Shown here: positions 52,432-61,886 of the stretch, piece by piece
Position numbering within the stretch: position 1 is the stretch's first letter
Layout of the letters: the number at the start of each line of letters is the position of its first letter
Assembly (NCBI GenBank): GCA_946480575.1
Contig: CAMLKF010000003.1
Span: 1 to 62,678 of the forward strand
Reading direction: 5' to 3'
Source of the DNA: an uncultured Nitrososphaera sp.
GTDB lineage: Archaea > Thermoproteota > Nitrososphaeria > Nitrososphaerales > Nitrososphaeraceae
DNA length: 62,678 nt
Position numbers and translations under genes: made by a program
The notes under the pieces: generated by a model
Databases searched by the model: none
What the model was told of the DNA's origin: nothing
Seen by the model: only the letters and a program-made list of their open reading frames with translations

Positions 52432-53090
52432 ATGTTAGGCAAGAAGACTCTCAATTCCTGGCCTAGTTGCTGCCGGCATATTGCTCGCCAGCATCACAGT
52501 GCTGATGGGAGTAATGGTAGTGTGTGCCCAGCAGCCGTCATCATCTTCTGATTTCAAATTCGGGTACGTCAAGTCAGGAGGCATTGGGGGACAAATGAAA
52601 GGCTCGCCTTTGAATCCAAGACTTCATACGACTCTAAAACTAACGTGATCAAGAACGGCGGCGTGGTTGAAAGACAGCTCTCCGGCGCAAGCGTAGAATC
52701 GATCAAGCAGGCAATTTCAGATAACAGGTTCTTTGAACTGCAGGGCTTTTACCCGCCAAAAGATGGAGTTGCCGACTACTTCTCGCACTCGCTGACAGTT
52801 ACTATGGACGGCAGAGCCCACTCGGTATCGTCGGTTAACGAGTGGACTTTGGCAGAGCCTGTCCCAAAAGGCCTTGGCATGATAGTGGGCGCAATACAGC
52901 AGGAGTACGATAACGCCTCCGAGCCTAGCATGGATAATGGAAAGAGAAGGATCACCGAAACGATGGTAAAGCAGTCAGCGTCGCATAATGCAGAAGGGCA
53001 CGCTTCGCACCAGGCCGCGTATCTGCTTTTGGCCAAGCAGGTTATGTCTACAATGACGTGCCGCCACGTTCACGATCAACAGGTCCGTTG
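52432..53090 (+). pseudogene. Emfourin-like exported protein gene with frameshifts
   Basis: The ATG at 52432 starts a signal sequence that is only readable after a frame change (IPGLVAAGILLASITVLMGV, MVVCAQQ). It continues FKFGYVKSGGIGGQ, and in a third frame TNERLAFESKTSYDSKTNVI, RQLSGASVESIKQAISDNRF, FELQGFYPPKDGVADYFSHS. The SGG...F....L....FF.L pattern resembles the emfourin-type metalloprotease inhibitors. Two indels break the gene, and further decayed exported sequence follows to about 53180. Confidence 0.6.
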
Positions 53091-53215
53091 ACATTCTTGT
53101 ATACCACGATGTTACAGATTAAGCCGACGACAGCTCGAATGGCATTGTATACCGTGTTGTAAACAGCAGGTCCTATGCAGTGAAACGCTGCTAAGGGACG
53201 TGACTTCGGGCAGCG

Positions 53216-53654
53216 TCAATTTCGCAGGCTAGGGTATACCAGCGCATACACAGGGACAATACGCGATGCATTCACTATAGTCGCAATCGTCGATGCTCTG
53301 AGAAAGCCTGTTACATCCAAGACAGCTGCTGAAGGCAGGTCGTTCACGGTTGATGTGATCGGAGAAAGGTTTGTTGTGTGCGCGACTGACGAAGAGACGA
53401 TCCAGCAGCTGATAGACAACTATAACAGCAAGAACAGCATATCATGTCACCGGCAAGCTTGTCCGCGGCGACGGCGGCTTTAACCAGCCTTGGTCTTGGC
53501 ACCTTGACCCAGACAGCGTGAGGACGGCCGATGTCTCTGTAGAGGTATGCGACGGAAGGCCGAGCTATGTGTGGAGGAAAACCTTGACGAATGGCTCAGC
53601 ACAATTGGCGATAGCTACTGCCTGGGGGGAAGCAAGGTAGTGGCGATAAACTAA
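53216..53654 (+). pseudogene. BP74-like domain protein remnant, frameshifted
   Basis: The first frame has RFVVCATDEETIQQLIDNYN; a second has VRGDGGFNQPWSWHLDPDSV and VEVCDGRPSYV; a third has ENLDEWLSTIGDSYCLGGSK and a stop at 53654. The WSWHLDPDSV....E.CDGRPSYVE pattern is that of the BP74/calmodulin-binding-like domain found in assorted secreted proteins. At least two indels. The N-terminal region upstream is also decayed. Confidence 0.55.
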
Positions 53655-53677
53655 AAATCCTACTTTCTTTTTCCTTT

Positions 53678-54727
53678 TCAGCTCAGCTGCGGCTCTCTTT
53701 CCTTGAAGTGCCGCTGCACCGGCTCGATTATCTTGTTGACATAGGTCGCAGTCGCGTTCTTCAGGTCCATCGGATGTATCTTTTTTGCAATGAAGTCGCT
53801 CTCAACATCCTTGTAGCTTGAATACATTACGCTGCCCCCGTATTTTGCAGGGCGTTCTATGACAAAATCCTTGAACTGGTGGAACACTACATAGCGCACA
53901 AGCTCAAGCACAGGATTCCCTTCTGCGACCCCCACGGGGCAGAACGCTTTGATTATCTTGTCGCGAATAGTCTTTTCGTCGTCATGTATCAGTATGCCGC
54001 TTGCCGGCTTGCTCTTGCTCATCTTGCTCGATATCTCGGCGTCTTTGGCGGCGTTTTCGTCAAGGCCCATTCGCACAGGCTCGGACAGCCCCGGCAGCAG
54101 GTGGTGGTGCACGACGACTGGGACCTTCCAGCCAAGCTTAGGGAATATCTCGCGGACAAGCATATGGATCTTGCGCTGGTCCATGCCTGCGTGCACGATG
54201 TCAAGGTCGAGCGCTTTGATGTCGACTGACTGCATCGGCGGGTACAACAATTGCGACAGGTCGAGGTTCTTCTCGCCCTCGCTCCGGCCCATTATGGTAA
54301 GTGAGCGCATCGTCCTTGCCAAGGTCATGTGCTTGCTGAATCGCACGAAATTTTCCCAGTAGTCTTCGTGCTGCCTGTAGAGATCGCTGCCAAGCACGAC
54401 GTTGACGCCGGGGCAGAAGAACCGGAAGGCGTCGGCGTAGTATTGCGACACCTGCTTTATCCTGTTCCAGTCGCCACCCAGCTTGCTGTTGATGTAAGTG
54501 TGCCAGTCGGCCAGAAAAACGATGGTATTGATGCCTGCTTTGATAAAGTCGTTTATCTTGAAGCCGGTAAGTATTAGGCTGCCAAGGTGAAGCATGCCGG
54601 ATATTTCAAGGCCGATGTAGTGCCTTGGATGAGCGGTAGTTTCAAGGAGCGCCCGGAGCTCGTCGGCAGTAACCACTTCCTCGGTAGGCTCTCGGGTCAC
54701 AAGTGCCAGCCGCTCTTCGGTATCCAT
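53678..54727 (-). CDS. tyrS: Tyrosyl-tRNA synthetase, archaeal type
   Basis: 349 residues, class I fold. HIGH-like motif GMLHLGSLIL, KMSKS motif SSKMSKSK, and tyrosine-pocket elements HYIGLEISG and DIVHAGMDQRKIHML. Length and order match archaeal and eukaryotic cytosolic TyrRS, without the bacterial S4-like tail. It charges tRNA-Tyr, recognising C1-G72. Confidence 0.94.
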   Translation of the reverse strand: MDTEERLALVTREPTEEVVTADELRALLETTAHPRHYIGLEISGMLHLGSLILTGFKINDFIKAGINTIVFLADWHTYINSKLGGDWNRIKQVSQYYADAFRFFCPGVNVVLGSDLYRQHEDYWENFVRFSKHMTLARTMRSLTIMGRSEGEKNLDLSQLLYPPMQSVDIKALDLDIVHAGMDQRKIHMLVREIFPKLGWKVPVVVHHHLLPGLSEPVRMGLDENAAKDAEISSKMSKSKPASGILIHDDEKTIRDKIIKAFCPVGVAEGNPVLELVRYVVFHQFKDFVIERPAKYGGSVMYSSYKDVESDFIAKKIHPMDLKNATATYVNKIIEPVQRHFKEREPQLS

Positions 54728-54983
54728 TGTTGTATGAGAAATGCGTCTAACACGCTTCTATAAATCTTGTACCGCCACAGGTTCGCCAAGCCAAATAAGC
54801 AAAAGAACACAACAAATATGATCCGTGCAAAAAAGCAGGTAAAACCTGCGCCCTCATGCATGGAACCGCGTAGGGATTGCAGGAGCGGGCACCTCTGAAA
54901 AACAGAGTGAAGTTCCTGCATCTCTACGTAATTATTGAAAAATTTTCAACCGCCTTTATATTATATTTTGAGCGATAGTAGGC

Positions 54984-55698
54984 GTGAAGAGTCATCCTTA
55001 CCTGTTTGCAGTTATTGTTCTATCATCGTTCCTCGCTTTGCTGCTGCCACCAGCCTTTGCGCAGGAGAAGGTAGAGCCGGAAGCTGCTTTAGACGGTGCA
55101 GAGGATGACAACCTTAGCCTGAACGCGACAGATACGGGTGGCGAAGAAGTTCCAATACTTGAACAGGTGTCTGACAAGGGCATTTATAGGGTGCAGCTCA
55201 GGTGGGCTCAGCTCCCGCTGAACCCTGAAGACGCCTTTACATTGGAGGTAGTGTTCCTCAATGCAAGCTCCCCGAGAGCTAACAGCACTTCGTTCCCGCA
55301 GACAGAAAGCAACGTCAGTGGCTCCGGCTCTGAAGCCGGCGCCACAGTTCCTGGCATCATAGAGACGCCCCTGCCCGTGCAAAGCTATGACATAACCATG
55401 TATGCTGACGACGGAGCAGAGCTGTGGAAGCAGGTGAACCAGCCCGGCCAAGGCGGGAGGTCAGGCCAGAGGATTCAGCTTGAAAGCAACTACACCGGCC
55501 CTGTCACAATAGAGATAACTAACATCAGGCCCGGCTGGGAGACTCCCACTGCTGCTGCAAGTGGGGAGGACATGACGGATTCAGTCACATTCACTGCCAC
55601 TGTCGTGCCATAATTCTCGGTCATTGCTGTTCTTCCGCTTGCAGTTGGCATTGCCACTGTCCTGGCACTCCGCTTGAAGTGGATGTAGGTTATGTAAT
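54984..55698 (+). pseudogene. Surface protein whose PEF-type sorting signal is cut by a stop codon
   Basis: GTG start at 54984 with a signal peptide (about 7-27, AVIVLSSFLALLLPPAFAQE) and a beta domain; a strong TATA-like stretch at about 54955-54967 is some 23 nt upstream. The frame stops at 55613 right after TATVVP. Read through the TAA, the same frame continues FSVIAVLPLAVGIATVLALR, LKWM and stops at 55698. Restoring the TAA to GAA gives VPEF plus a hydrophobic helix and basic end, a normal PEF-CTERM signal. The translated 209-residue product (54984-55613) would be exported but not anchored. Confidence 0.7.
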
Positions 55699-55699
55699 A

Positions 55700-56099
55700 T
55701 AATATAACATGCCGTAGCCTTTCGGCACTAGTCGGAAGAAAAAAGCAGGAATCCGGGATAAAGATGAGATTATCTACGTCGGACAGTGCTCTGCATTCTA
55801 AGAGAGAGTCCGTCATTGCGTTCAGGCGACTGTGGCTTCACAATTCGATAACTATGATTCCATCAATACCCTGAGACGCATGGGTCTTAGTATAGACGAC
55901 AACATTCTGAACAAAAGTCAGCCTTTACCTTGAAGAACATTCAGGGCTTTTCCATAGAACATTTTTTCTTTTCCGACCATTCAAAATATCCCTCTCTACA
56001 TGTACAGTCAACTGTAATAGTCATGTGTGGCTGCATGTGCACACCCCTTATGTAACAATAATCTGAAATCGATAAATTGCATGTGCCAAAATTTTTGGC
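55700..56099. other. Interval without a convincing gene
   Basis: Only short open stretches occur, for example QFDNYDSINTLRRMGLSIDD at about 55836-55895, which might be gene debris. I find no RNA gene or repeat. The 3' part is AT-rich and contains the promoter region of the gene at 56100. Confidence 0.35.
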
Positions 56100-57260
56100 A
56101 TGAATAATGGAGATATCATTTCATGGGACAAGGCCATTGACAAGAAGGTCAAGTCAAGCGACGACAAGGATCTTGGCAAGGTCCAGAGCATAACCCGCGA
56201 TTACATTCAGACAAAGGAGGGCATGGTAAGCAAGAATTACTATTTCATCCCTAAATTCTACCTTACAGGGTACGACGGAAGCAACCTGTGGGTCTCCCTG
56301 ACAAAGGACGAGGTAAGGTCAAGATTTGAGAAGGAAAAGGAGCCTGAGCCCACGGAACTTGAGACGCCCGAATACGAGGCGCGGAGGACCGAGGTAACAA
56401 GGCGATACCCCGACTTTGCTTCAAACATACCGATGTACAGCCCCTCCGCCGCAGCCACGGTCCAGATGCCGTGGGACAAGCTCATTAGTAAGAAGGTCAA
56501 GTCAAGCGATAATAAAGACCTAGGAGAAGTGGAAAGCGTCGCAACCAACTACATCGAGGTCAAGGAAGGTATGGTGAGCAAGAAGCACTACTACATGCCC
56601 AAGTACTACCTCCAGGGCTTTGATGGCGACAACCTCCGTGCGGCACTTACAAAGGACGAGGTCAAAGACCGCTTTGAGCGCGACAGCCCCCCGCCACCTT
56701 CAGAGTTCGAAAACGCGGAGTACATGGAGCAAAAGCGCAGGGTAGAATCGCAGTATCCGCAATTTCTGCACGGCGTCCCGTGGATGGCAAAAGAGCCCGG
56801 GACTGAAATCCCGGTTGACTTTTCCGGCACCACCTACAACATCCCTTGGGATGAGATAATCCACAAGCACGTGCGGACAAGCGACAACGTCGAAGTGGGC
56901 TATGTCGAAAGGGTTGGCAACGAATTCATCGTGGTTAGGGAAGGCGTGTCAGACGTCCACATTTATTACGTCCCCAAGACGTACATCCGCGACTACGACG
57001 GGTCGCAGCTGTGGATAGAGGCGCCAAGCACGCTTGTCAGGGCGAAATTTGAAAAAGAGTCCGAGCCCACGCCCGAAGAGCTGAGGGCGCTTGCCCGTGA
57101 CGCTCCACGCTTCAAGAGGACAATACCGGCAACAGAGCAGTCGCCGGCGCAACGCACGGGCGGCACCGACACAGTAGTTGTGGAGGAAGAAGTTGACCTT
57201 GACGAAACTGGCAAGACGACGGGAACTACCACTCGAACGACAACAGAGGAGAGCACCTAG
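56100..57260 (+). CDS. Triple-repeat PRC-barrel-like protein
   Basis: 386 residues made of three copies of a roughly 115-residue unit (about 3-110, 122-230, 243-340). Each begins ISWDKAIDKKVKSSDDKDLG, IPWDEIIHKHVRTSDNVEVG or similar, continues (I/V)KEGMVSKxxYYxPKxYL, and ends in YDGSNLWVSLTKDEVRSRFE followed by a proline/glutamate hinge. The first two copies are nearly identical in places, while the third is more diverged. The unit resembles PRC-barrel/DUF2171 folds. A Thr/Glu-rich tail ends the protein. It is cytosolic, with no signal. Function unknown. Confidence 0.8.
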   Translation: MNNGDIISWDKAIDKKVKSSDDKDLGKVQSITRDYIQTKEGMVSKNYYFIPKFYLTGYDGSNLWVSLTKDEVRSRFEKEKEPEPTELETPEYEARRTEVTRRYPDFASNIPMYSPSAAATVQMPWDKLISKKVKSSDNKDLGEVESVATNYIEVKEGMVSKKHYYMPKYYLQGFDGDNLRAALTKDEVKDRFERDSPPPPSEFENAEYMEQKRRVESQYPQFLHGVPWMAKEPGTEIPVDFSGTTYNIPWDEIIHKHVRTSDNVEVGYVERVGNEFIVVREGVSDVHIYYVPKTYIRDYDGSQLWIEAPSTLVRAKFEKESEPTPEELRALARDAPRFKRTIPATEQSPAQRTGGTDTVVVEEEVDLDETGKTTGTTTRTTTEEST

Positions 57261-57268
57261 CTCTATTA

Positions 57269-58030
57269 TTACCCTATTTTTATTACAGGCGCGTAATTCG
57301 CAAGCCACTCCTTGTGCTTCCTGTACTCCGGGTCTGCCGAGCTCACTAGCTGCCAGAACCGGGGCGAGTGGTCAAGCTCCACAAGGTGCATCAGCTCGTG
57401 TATTATGACGTAGTCGATGACCTCGAGCGGCGCCGCTGCCAGAAGCAGGTTAAAGTTCAGGTTCCTCTTTTTTGAGCAGCTGCCCCACCGCGACTTTTGG
57501 TTCTTTATTGACACCGTGTTGTACTGCAAATTGTGCTTGCTGGCAAGCGTCGGAAGGCGCTCGGCTATTATCTTGACTGTCTGCTCCCTGTACCAGTCCT
57601 GCATCTGCCGCCTATATGTGCGCCTGTCGGTGACGTGAAAGGTGATTATTTTCATTGCTCCCGAGACTATGGTTGACTGCAGCCTGTCCTTGACGACATT
57701 GAAGCGGTACTTGCTGCCAAGGAAGTAGACGGTGCCCGGCTCACAGCCGCCGCAGCGCTCCTTCAGCCTGCCGTAGTATTGCGACGTCTTGAGCAGCCAA
57801 TCCCGCTTTTTTTCGACAAAGCTTGACAGCTCGTCTGCATTGTAGTTCACAGGGACAACCGCGTGGATGCCGTGGATCCCTGAGACGAGCCTGAGCCTCC
57901 TTGCCCTTTTGCTTGTGTGAACATTAATCTGCAGGGTCTGGCCATCGTGTAGGGCAAGCGACAGCGACGACGACGACAAGCTGATAATCGAAGGCTCGAT
58001 CCTTGCAGTTGTTAAAGAACCTTGTCGCAA
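57269..58030 (-). CDS. YgjP/SprT-type zinc metalloprotease (DUF45)
   Basis: 253 residues. The catalytic motif is VIIHELMHLVELDHSPRFW, a HExxH-like HELMH with the third ligand histidine after it, as in the YgjP family. An upstream VSIKNQKSRWGSCSKKRNLN is another family signature. Probably acts on denatured or DNA-linked proteins. The role in archaea is not established. Convergent with the triple-repeat gene. Confidence 0.9.
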   Translation of the reverse strand: MRQGSLTTARIEPSIISLSSSSLSLALHDGQTLQINVHTSKRARRLRLVSGIHGIHAVVPVNYNADELSSFVEKKRDWLLKTSQYYGRLKERCGGCEPGTVYFLGSKYRFNVVKDRLQSTIVSGAMKIITFHVTDRRTYRRQMQDWYREQTVKIIAERLPTLASKHNLQYNTVSIKNQKSRWGSCSKKRNLNFNLLLAAAPLEVIDYVIIHELMHLVELDHSPRFWQLVSSADPEYRKHKEWLANYAPVIKIG

Positions 58031-58064
58031 AAAGATATTACCAATTCAGTTCGATATTTTTGTC

Positions 58065-58313
58065 ATGCCCCGCGGCACCAGGGTAAAAGCGGGCGAGCTG
58101 GCAGGCAGGCTGGCGGCGCTTGATATAGACGAGGGAGTAAGGATAGAGCGCGCAAGCGGCGGCATCAAGATGTTTATCAACAGGAGCCCTTCAGGCGTTT
58201 TCATAGTGCAGTTCGACGACTCTAAGGATTTCCAGTATCTGGCATCAGCAAAGCAGGTTGCCGCGCTTGTCAGGGCGAAATTCGGAAGCAGGTTTGTAGC
58301 CTGGATTTACTGA
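58065..58313 (+). CDS. Small protein of unknown function, 82 residues
   Basis: Starts MPRGTRVKAGELAGRLAALD and is strand-helix rich (IKMFINRSPSGVFIVQFDDS, KDFQYLASAKQVAALVRAKF). There is no membrane segment and no cysteine. The ATG lies about 30 nt after an AT-rich atattacc element. Divergent from the protease gene. No family recognised. Confidence 0.55.
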   Translation: MPRGTRVKAGELAGRLAALDIDEGVRIERASGGIKMFINRSPSGVFIVQFDDSKDFQYLASAKQVAALVRAKFGSRFVAWIY

Positions 58314-58407
58314 AACGCGGGGAAAATTCAAATGTTTGTGGAATTCTTATTATATCATGATAGTTTCGCGATTTTGCGAAATTGTGATGCAGCGAGATCG
58401 CTTGCCG

Positions 58408-59511
58408 CTAGATCACGCCGGCCTCGCGCAATTTTCTCGGCAGGTACACTTCTGCCAGGTACTTGAAGCCGTGCTTGAAGAACGCGTCCAGCTCACACTT
58501 TTCCTTGCGCTTCAGGAACAGGTTTAGCTCCTTTTGCCACTGCTTGTCTTGGAACCACGGTTTTTTCTTCATATCGTTTGCCCTGTTAAGGTCCTCGTCG
58601 GATGCGGCAAGTCTTGCTACTTCTGGTATATTGTATTCGTAAATGTCAGAGAACATCATGCCAAGCACTTTGGCGTCAGGCGTCACAAGGCGGTCGCTGT
58701 CGTAGCTCAGCGATTCACTACCGATCTTGTAGCGCAGCGCGATGCCAAGGCCCCAAGGGTCGGCGTCTGCAAACACGACGACCGGCTTTTTCCACTCTTC
58801 GTTGAGTGCTTTTACCATCATTCTTGTCGCCCTGTCCGGCTCGCCTGACCCTGTCAGCAAAATAGCGTTGTACTTTTGTATGAATCCTGACTTGCGGATG
58901 TTGTTGAGCACCGTGTCCTTTTCCACTACCATGACAAAGTCGGCCTTGACTTTCATTATCTCGACGTCGCGGATGTTTGTAGGAATAAGCTGCGACGTCG
59001 CTCTGCTGCCGAGGTTGCAGTCTATAACGTCGCCTCCGACTCGGAGCGTTATGGGCCCGGAGATCATGCCCTTGGGCTTTGACGTGACTGAAAACTCTTC
59101 ACGGGGTACGCCCGTCAATAATTCAATCGCCTTGATGGCGTCGTCCGAGTCCTCTTGGCTGTTCCAGAATTTTTGCTTGTTCTTCTCATCGCCAACGGTA
59201 CTCAAAGTAGCGTAATACATTCCCCTTATCGTGCTCTCCATCTCTTCGTCAAGCAGCTTACGCACGGCATTGGCCATAACAAGGTACTGCGCAAACGTGG
59301 GGATTTTCTTGGTGCTATCGGGGCTTATGCCGACGGCCTTGGCGCCAATTGTCAGCATCCTCTTTTCTTCAGACCAGACTGTGTTGTCGTAGCCTACCTT
59401 TGGCACATTCAGGACAGGCATGGTCTTGTCAACCATCAGGTCGCTGCTGACATCCTTCATTATCAGCTTGATTTTCTTAGTCACGTCTTGATGGCGTTTG
59501 TCTTCTGGCAT
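58408..59511 (-). CDS. top6A: DNA topoisomerase VI subunit A
   Basis: 367 residues. The catalytic tyrosine lies in the winged-helix domain (ESTIRGMYYATLSTVG), and the Toprim domain holds the acidic VVFADADPWGLGIALRY motif. It cuts both strands of DNA with its partner topo VI B encoded 3 nt upstream on the same strand. Spo11 relative. The pair relaxes and decatenates DNA. Confidence 0.95.
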   Translation of the reverse strand: MPEDKRHQDVTKKIKLIMKDVSSDLMVDKTMPVLNVPKVGYDNTVWSEEKRMLTIGAKAVGISPDSTKKIPTFAQYLVMANAVRKLLDEEMESTIRGMYYATLSTVGDEKNKQKFWNSQEDSDDAIKAIELLTGVPREEFSVTSKPKGMISGPITLRVGGDVIDCNLGSRATSQLIPTNIRDVEIMKVKADFVMVVEKDTVLNNIRKSGFIQKYNAILLTGSGEPDRATRMMVKALNEEWKKPVVVFADADPWGLGIALRYKIGSESLSYDSDRLVTPDAKVLGMMFSDIYEYNIPEVARLAASDEDLNRANDMKKKPWFQDKQWQKELNLFLKRKEKCELDAFFKHGFKYLAEVYLPRKLREAGVI

Positions 59512-59514
59512 CTC

Positions 59515-61545
59515 CTACTTGCTCTTCCTCCCTTTTTTGCTTGGTTTGTCATCTATCACGCTGTCCAGAGTCCTCTGACCTTTTTTATCAGCGTCTTTTC
59601 GTAGCGTTTCAGGTATGGCGACTTTTTCTTTTTTCTTGCTCCTTGCCTTTGACATCTTGCCCTTTTTTCTTGCAGCATTGAGGGCAATCTGCTCCCTATC
59701 CGGCTTGATCATTTCGCCATCGATCTCGGCTGCTTCTTCTGCCTCCTCTTCAAGGCGCTTGCCAGTGATCTCGTCTTCCTTCTCCTCAATAACTTCTGTG
59801 CCGGTGATCTCGCCTTTCACGTGCTTTTCTGCCAGTTCGGTGAATGCCTGCTCGAGCTTAGTCGAGTCAACCTTTATGGACTCCGAAATCGCGCTCACGA
59901 TAAGCGGGATATAGTACTTGTACAGGTTCAGCCTGCTTGCCGCCTCTTTCATGCGAAGCTCCTTGCGGATCTGCGCGCTCACCTTGCGATACAGGTCTGA
60001 TAGGCAATACTTCATGTATTTTTTCAGGTCGCCTTCCGATGCGATGCTCTCCTTGCCCGCAGTCTTGTACGGGATCTTGGTCGAGCAGATGTGGAAAAAG
60101 ATGTGCAGCGGCAGGAGCTCGACTGCCCTGTCTGACTTGACGTCTGGGTTTGCAAACTGCTCCTTGACCTCTTTTTTCGTGACGCCCATCTTGTTAATTT
60201 CCACTTCCGAGACGACCTCCCTTGCAACGTCCGACCCTTCGTCGTACAGGAGCGGGATCTTGTTTGCAAAGCGGTAGAGCTTGAACGACGGAATGTCGCC
60301 GCCGTATGCTATGCCGCATTCAACTATCGTGGGCCTGTTGTTGATTACACACGTGCGGGAAGAATAGGCAGTAAGCGACGGCTTGAGCATCTTGACTGAG
60401 ATCTGGGGCCTCTGGACCTCGGAATTATTCTCAGAGCCTTCCGCAGCAGGGACGATTTCCCTAGTGGTGACAATAGTATATTCGGAGGTCATGCCTGCAG
60501 TCAAGATCTCTTCGCCGATTGGGCTCAGGTGATCCGTGTTTGCCTGCTGGAAGCTAGTCTGCTTGCAGACGTTCACCACCCTTATGAGCTCATGCTCTGT
60601 ATATTTGTCAGCGGGCTTGGTCTCAAGCTCCGCCTTGGCAATGATGTCCTTGGCCTTTTCATTTGACATCTTTTGAAATGACGCCGACAGGACTCCCTGC
60701 AAAGTAGTCTTTTGGTTCATAAAGTTTATTACGGCCTTCTTGAGCGTCTGGAGGTCCATGTCCGCCGGATGCGGAAGCACTTCCTTTGCCGGCTGCGGCA
60801 TCACTTCTGTCCTTCGCTCAAACGTGACCTTGCCCTCATCTGTTTCGTATTCAAAGATGGTGTAGGGGTTGACCACGCTTGTCTGGCTGATGTAGTCGTT
60901 TATCTTGTTCTTGATGTTGTTCCTTGTAATAGGCGAAAGCCTTGCCCGCAGGACTGCCTCGACCCGAAATCCCGACTCGCCGGCGATCCTAGCCTCGTCG
61001 CCCTTGACCGCCTTTTTTGCAAGCACGATGGGCTTGTTTGTGCTAATGTCCGTCCTAAGCTCAAAGTAGTATTCCGAGTTTTCTTCGATCGACTTTGACC
61101 AAACCTTGAGCGGGTGGCTGGTGTCCTTTGTGGAAAAAGCCGCTATCATTTTCAGGCCGACGCCAAACAGCCCGCGCTGCTGCTTTTCGACATACTTGCC
61201 CGATGTCAGGAACGAGCAGACCGCCACGGGCACCTTATCCGACGGCACTCCGATGCCGTTGTCCTCGCAGGTTATCGTCCAGAGGTCGTTTGCGGGGTCA
61301 AGCATCTTGAGCGACAGCGAAATCCTCGGCAGTATGTGGGCGGTCTCGCATGAGTCGAGCGAGTTCTCGATAAGTTCCCTTATCGCCATGTATAAAATGC
61401 GCTCTGTGGTAAAGCCGGCGAGAGCAGAGTTGTCGACAAAGAACTCTGACTCGGCCTTTTTGTCATACCTGACTTTGCTTTTCGGCGTGACCGGCTTGGC
61501 CGCCTGCGCAGTCGCAGCAACCTCAATAGTAGCCTTTTGCTTCAA
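59515..61545 (-). CDS. top6B: DNA topoisomerase VI subunit B
   Basis: 676 residues. GHKL ATPase motifs are complete: N-box RELIENSLDSCE, G1 EDNGIGVP, and G2 GLFGVGLKM with SFLTSGKY. A helix-two-turn-helix and transducer domain follow, and the C-terminal tail (about 600-676) is unusually long and charged (KKGKMSKARSKKKEKVAIPE), with acidic and basic blocks. It binds ATP and drives strand passage with subunit A, whose gene begins 3 nt downstream. Confidence 0.96.
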   Translation of the reverse strand: MKQKATIEVAATAQAAKPVTPKSKVRYDKKAESEFFVDNSALAGFTTERILYMAIRELIENSLDSCETAHILPRISLSLKMLDPANDLWTITCEDNGIGVPSDKVPVAVCSFLTSGKYVEKQQRGLFGVGLKMIAAFSTKDTSHPLKVWSKSIEENSEYYFELRTDISTNKPIVLAKKAVKGDEARIAGESGFRVEAVLRARLSPITRNNIKNKINDYISQTSVVNPYTIFEYETDEGKVTFERRTEVMPQPAKEVLPHPADMDLQTLKKAVINFMNQKTTLQGVLSASFQKMSNEKAKDIIAKAELETKPADKYTEHELIRVVNVCKQTSFQQANTDHLSPIGEEILTAGMTSEYTIVTTREIVPAAEGSENNSEVQRPQISVKMLKPSLTAYSSRTCVINNRPTIVECGIAYGGDIPSFKLYRFANKIPLLYDEGSDVAREVVSEVEINKMGVTKKEVKEQFANPDVKSDRAVELLPLHIFFHICSTKIPYKTAGKESIASEGDLKKYMKYCLSDLYRKVSAQIRKELRMKEAASRLNLYKYYIPLIVSAISESIKVDSTKLEQAFTELAEKHVKGEITGTEVIEEKEDEITGKRLEEEAEEAAEIDGEMIKPDREQIALNAARKKGKMSKARSKKKEKVAIPETLRKDADKKGQRTLDSVIDDKPSKKGRKSK

Positions 61546-61634
61546 TCGTTGAGACTATTTCGCTTTCTCAATTTAAGTGATTGCTCAAAATTTAGCATCC
61601 ATAATGTCAAGAAAAGTTGCCGTGCGCTGGTATC

Positions 61635-61796
61635 CTAGTCTATTTGAGAGCCGTACGGCGTAGTCGCATTTTTGAGCTCCTTCACCTGGAAGCTGGGAAA
61701 TTCCAGCAACAGCCGCTTTTTGCCTTTCTGTATGACGATATAGTCAGAGCCAAAGCCCACAACCATGCCATCGACTAGATCCTTGAGCTTGGTCAT
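61635..61796 (-). CDS. Small strand-rich protein, 53 residues
   Basis: From an ATG at 61796: MTKLKDLVDGMVVGFGSDYI, VIQKGKKRLLLEFPSFQVKE, then a short tail, ending at 61635. The pattern of short beta strands with Gly turns looks like a small barrel. It lies on the same strand upstream of top6B, with an 89-nt gap, and may be co-transcribed with it. Confidence 0.5.
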   Translation of the reverse strand: MTKLKDLVDGMVVGFGSDYIVIQKGKKRLLLEFPSFQVKELKNATTPYGSQID

Positions 61797-61886
61797 GCTA
61801 TATACCATAAGACGTGGTAGGGTTGTAATATAATTTCTTATAGGGCACGGGTTTAATGTGCTCTGGCTGGAAGATTCGATTAGTAG

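Noticed and set aside
54697..54921. Minus-strand frame upstream of tyrS with a hydrophobic run
   Set aside because: Overlaps the start of tyrS in another frame and contains the promoter region; no conserved feature.
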